DNA of 64,000 bases from Bacillota bacterium (lineage in GTDB: Bacteria; Bacillota_A; Clostridia; Lachnospirales; Lachnospiraceae). Where the stretch lies: assembly GCA_023443625.1 (NCBI GenBank), contig JAEZTQ010000056.1, forward strand, positions 1 through 64,000, given 5' to 3'. Below the pieces are notes generated by a model. It made no database searches and was not told the DNA's origin. It saw nothing but the letters and a program-made list of their open reading frames with translations. Position numbers and translations under genes: made by a program. Below are positions 63,538 to 64,000 of this stretch, piece after piece (position 1 is the stretch's first letter; each line of letters opens with the position of its first letter).

Positions 63538-64000
63538 TCAATAACTGCTCATGGGATCAAAATCAAATTGCAGATTGCAACCAGCAAAATGCTCTGAGAA
63601 TTTAAAATATCCCTCAAGATAATTCTTTAAACCTATTAATATAGTATAATCATTGTTTTTAATATATATGACCCTTCGATAAATATCATTTGCTTTTGAA
63701 ATAGCAGCTGGAGCCGGTCCGATGATATCAGCAGATATTTCCTGCTGCTCTAAATATAGTTTCACAGCTTCCCCTAAATGTAGGCTGGCTTTGTCTGCCA
63801 ACTCCTCCATCTTAGAGGTTACTAAAATCAACAAAAGATGGGACACCGGAGGATACTGCATCAAGCTACGGTAAAGTATCTCCTGTTTATAAAAGGCTTC
63901 ATAATCTCCTTCTGCTGCTGTCAGGACACTGTAATGCTCTGGATGGTAGGTCTGGATTACAACTTCACCAAAAATAGCATCTCTCCCTGCTCTACCCGCT
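63538..64000 (-). CDS. priA: PriA, primosomal helicase (C-terminal part)
   Basis: The last 153 residues of a gene that continues past the window edge. The reading frame stays open from 64000 and begins A-G-R-A-G-R, the helicase motif VI of PriA. It is followed by the PriA C-terminal domain with YRSLMQYPPVSHLLLI and a final HFAGCNLQFDFDPMS (valine of the usual DVDP replaced by phenylalanine). PriA restarts stalled forks. The priA-def-fmt order is conserved in Firmicutes. Confidence 0.93.
   Translation of the reverse strand, partial: AGRAGRDAIFGEVVIQTYHPEHYSVLTAAEGDYEAFYKQEILYRSLMQYPPVSHLLLILVTSKMEELADKASLHLGEAVKLYLEQQEISADIIGPAPAAISKANDIYRRVIYIKNNDYTILIGLKNYLEGYFKFSEHFAGCNLQFDFDPMSSY

Overview
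The window is AT-rich, gene-dense chromosomal DNA from a motile, endospore-forming low-GC Firmicute. The gene set (peritrichous-type flagellar operon with FliY, FlbD and the TIGR02530 protein; CodY; SpoIIGA/SigE/SigG; YlmC/YmxH; NrdR) fits Clostridia, most likely Lachnospiraceae. The family assignment is an inference from gene order and protein style; nothing fixes genus or species. Nearly everything is on the minus strand, so the biological reading direction is from 64000 down to 1. Only a YlmC/YmxH-type gene and nrdR (about 32.3-33.4 kb) are on the plus strand. No tRNA, rRNA, insertion sequence, prophage or CRISPR array was seen.

Region 1 (64000-51250): the end of priA, then def, fmt, a Zn membrane peptidase, rsmB, rlmN, prpC, prkC, rsgA, rpe, thiN, ychF and lgt. 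This is the classic Firmicute translation-maturation/phosphosignalling cluster. It has a promoter before def and a terminator after lgt.

Region 2 (51130-37119): the division and cell-wall (dcw) cluster: mraZ, rsmH, ftsL, two class B PBPs, mraY, murD, ftsW, murA, divIB/ftsQ and ftsZ. An array of MraZ-type boxes sits at the mraZ promoter. Further promoter candidates lie before mraY and ftsZ, and a strong terminator follows ftsZ. murE, murF, murC, murG, murB and ftsA are absent from the cluster.

Region 3 (37046-34259): spoIIGA-sigE-sigG, the mother-cell and forespore sporulation sigma factors. The spoIIGA promoter candidate has the long spacer known from Spo0A-activated spoIIG promoters.

Region 4 (34150-26298): a DUF3298-like lipoprotein gene, nrdR and the YlmC/YmxH gene on the plus strand, then comM/yifB, dprA, topA and codY. 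codY has a structured leader and its own terminator.

Region 5 (26205-1): one very long flagellar and chemotaxis operon: flgBC-fliEFGHIJ-motE-like-fliK-flgD-TIGR02530-flgE-flbD-motAB-fliLMY-cheY-fliOPQR-flhBAFG-PilZ-cheB. It builds the basal body, rod/hook, export gate, stator, switch and chemotaxis output.

The protein-coding content is largely well known, and I did not find a clear new multi-gene system. The items that deserve a second look are non-coding or sub-genic. They are a tandem hairpin array carrying copies of the flhA ribosome-binding site, a 16-bp tandem repeat between fliO and fliP, a 54-bp tandem repeat that expands a loop inside the PilZ domain, a long structured mraY leader, and the codY leader hairpin. 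Where the longest reading frame began upstream of the best Shine-Dalgarno-supported start, I moved the start; each case is stated.
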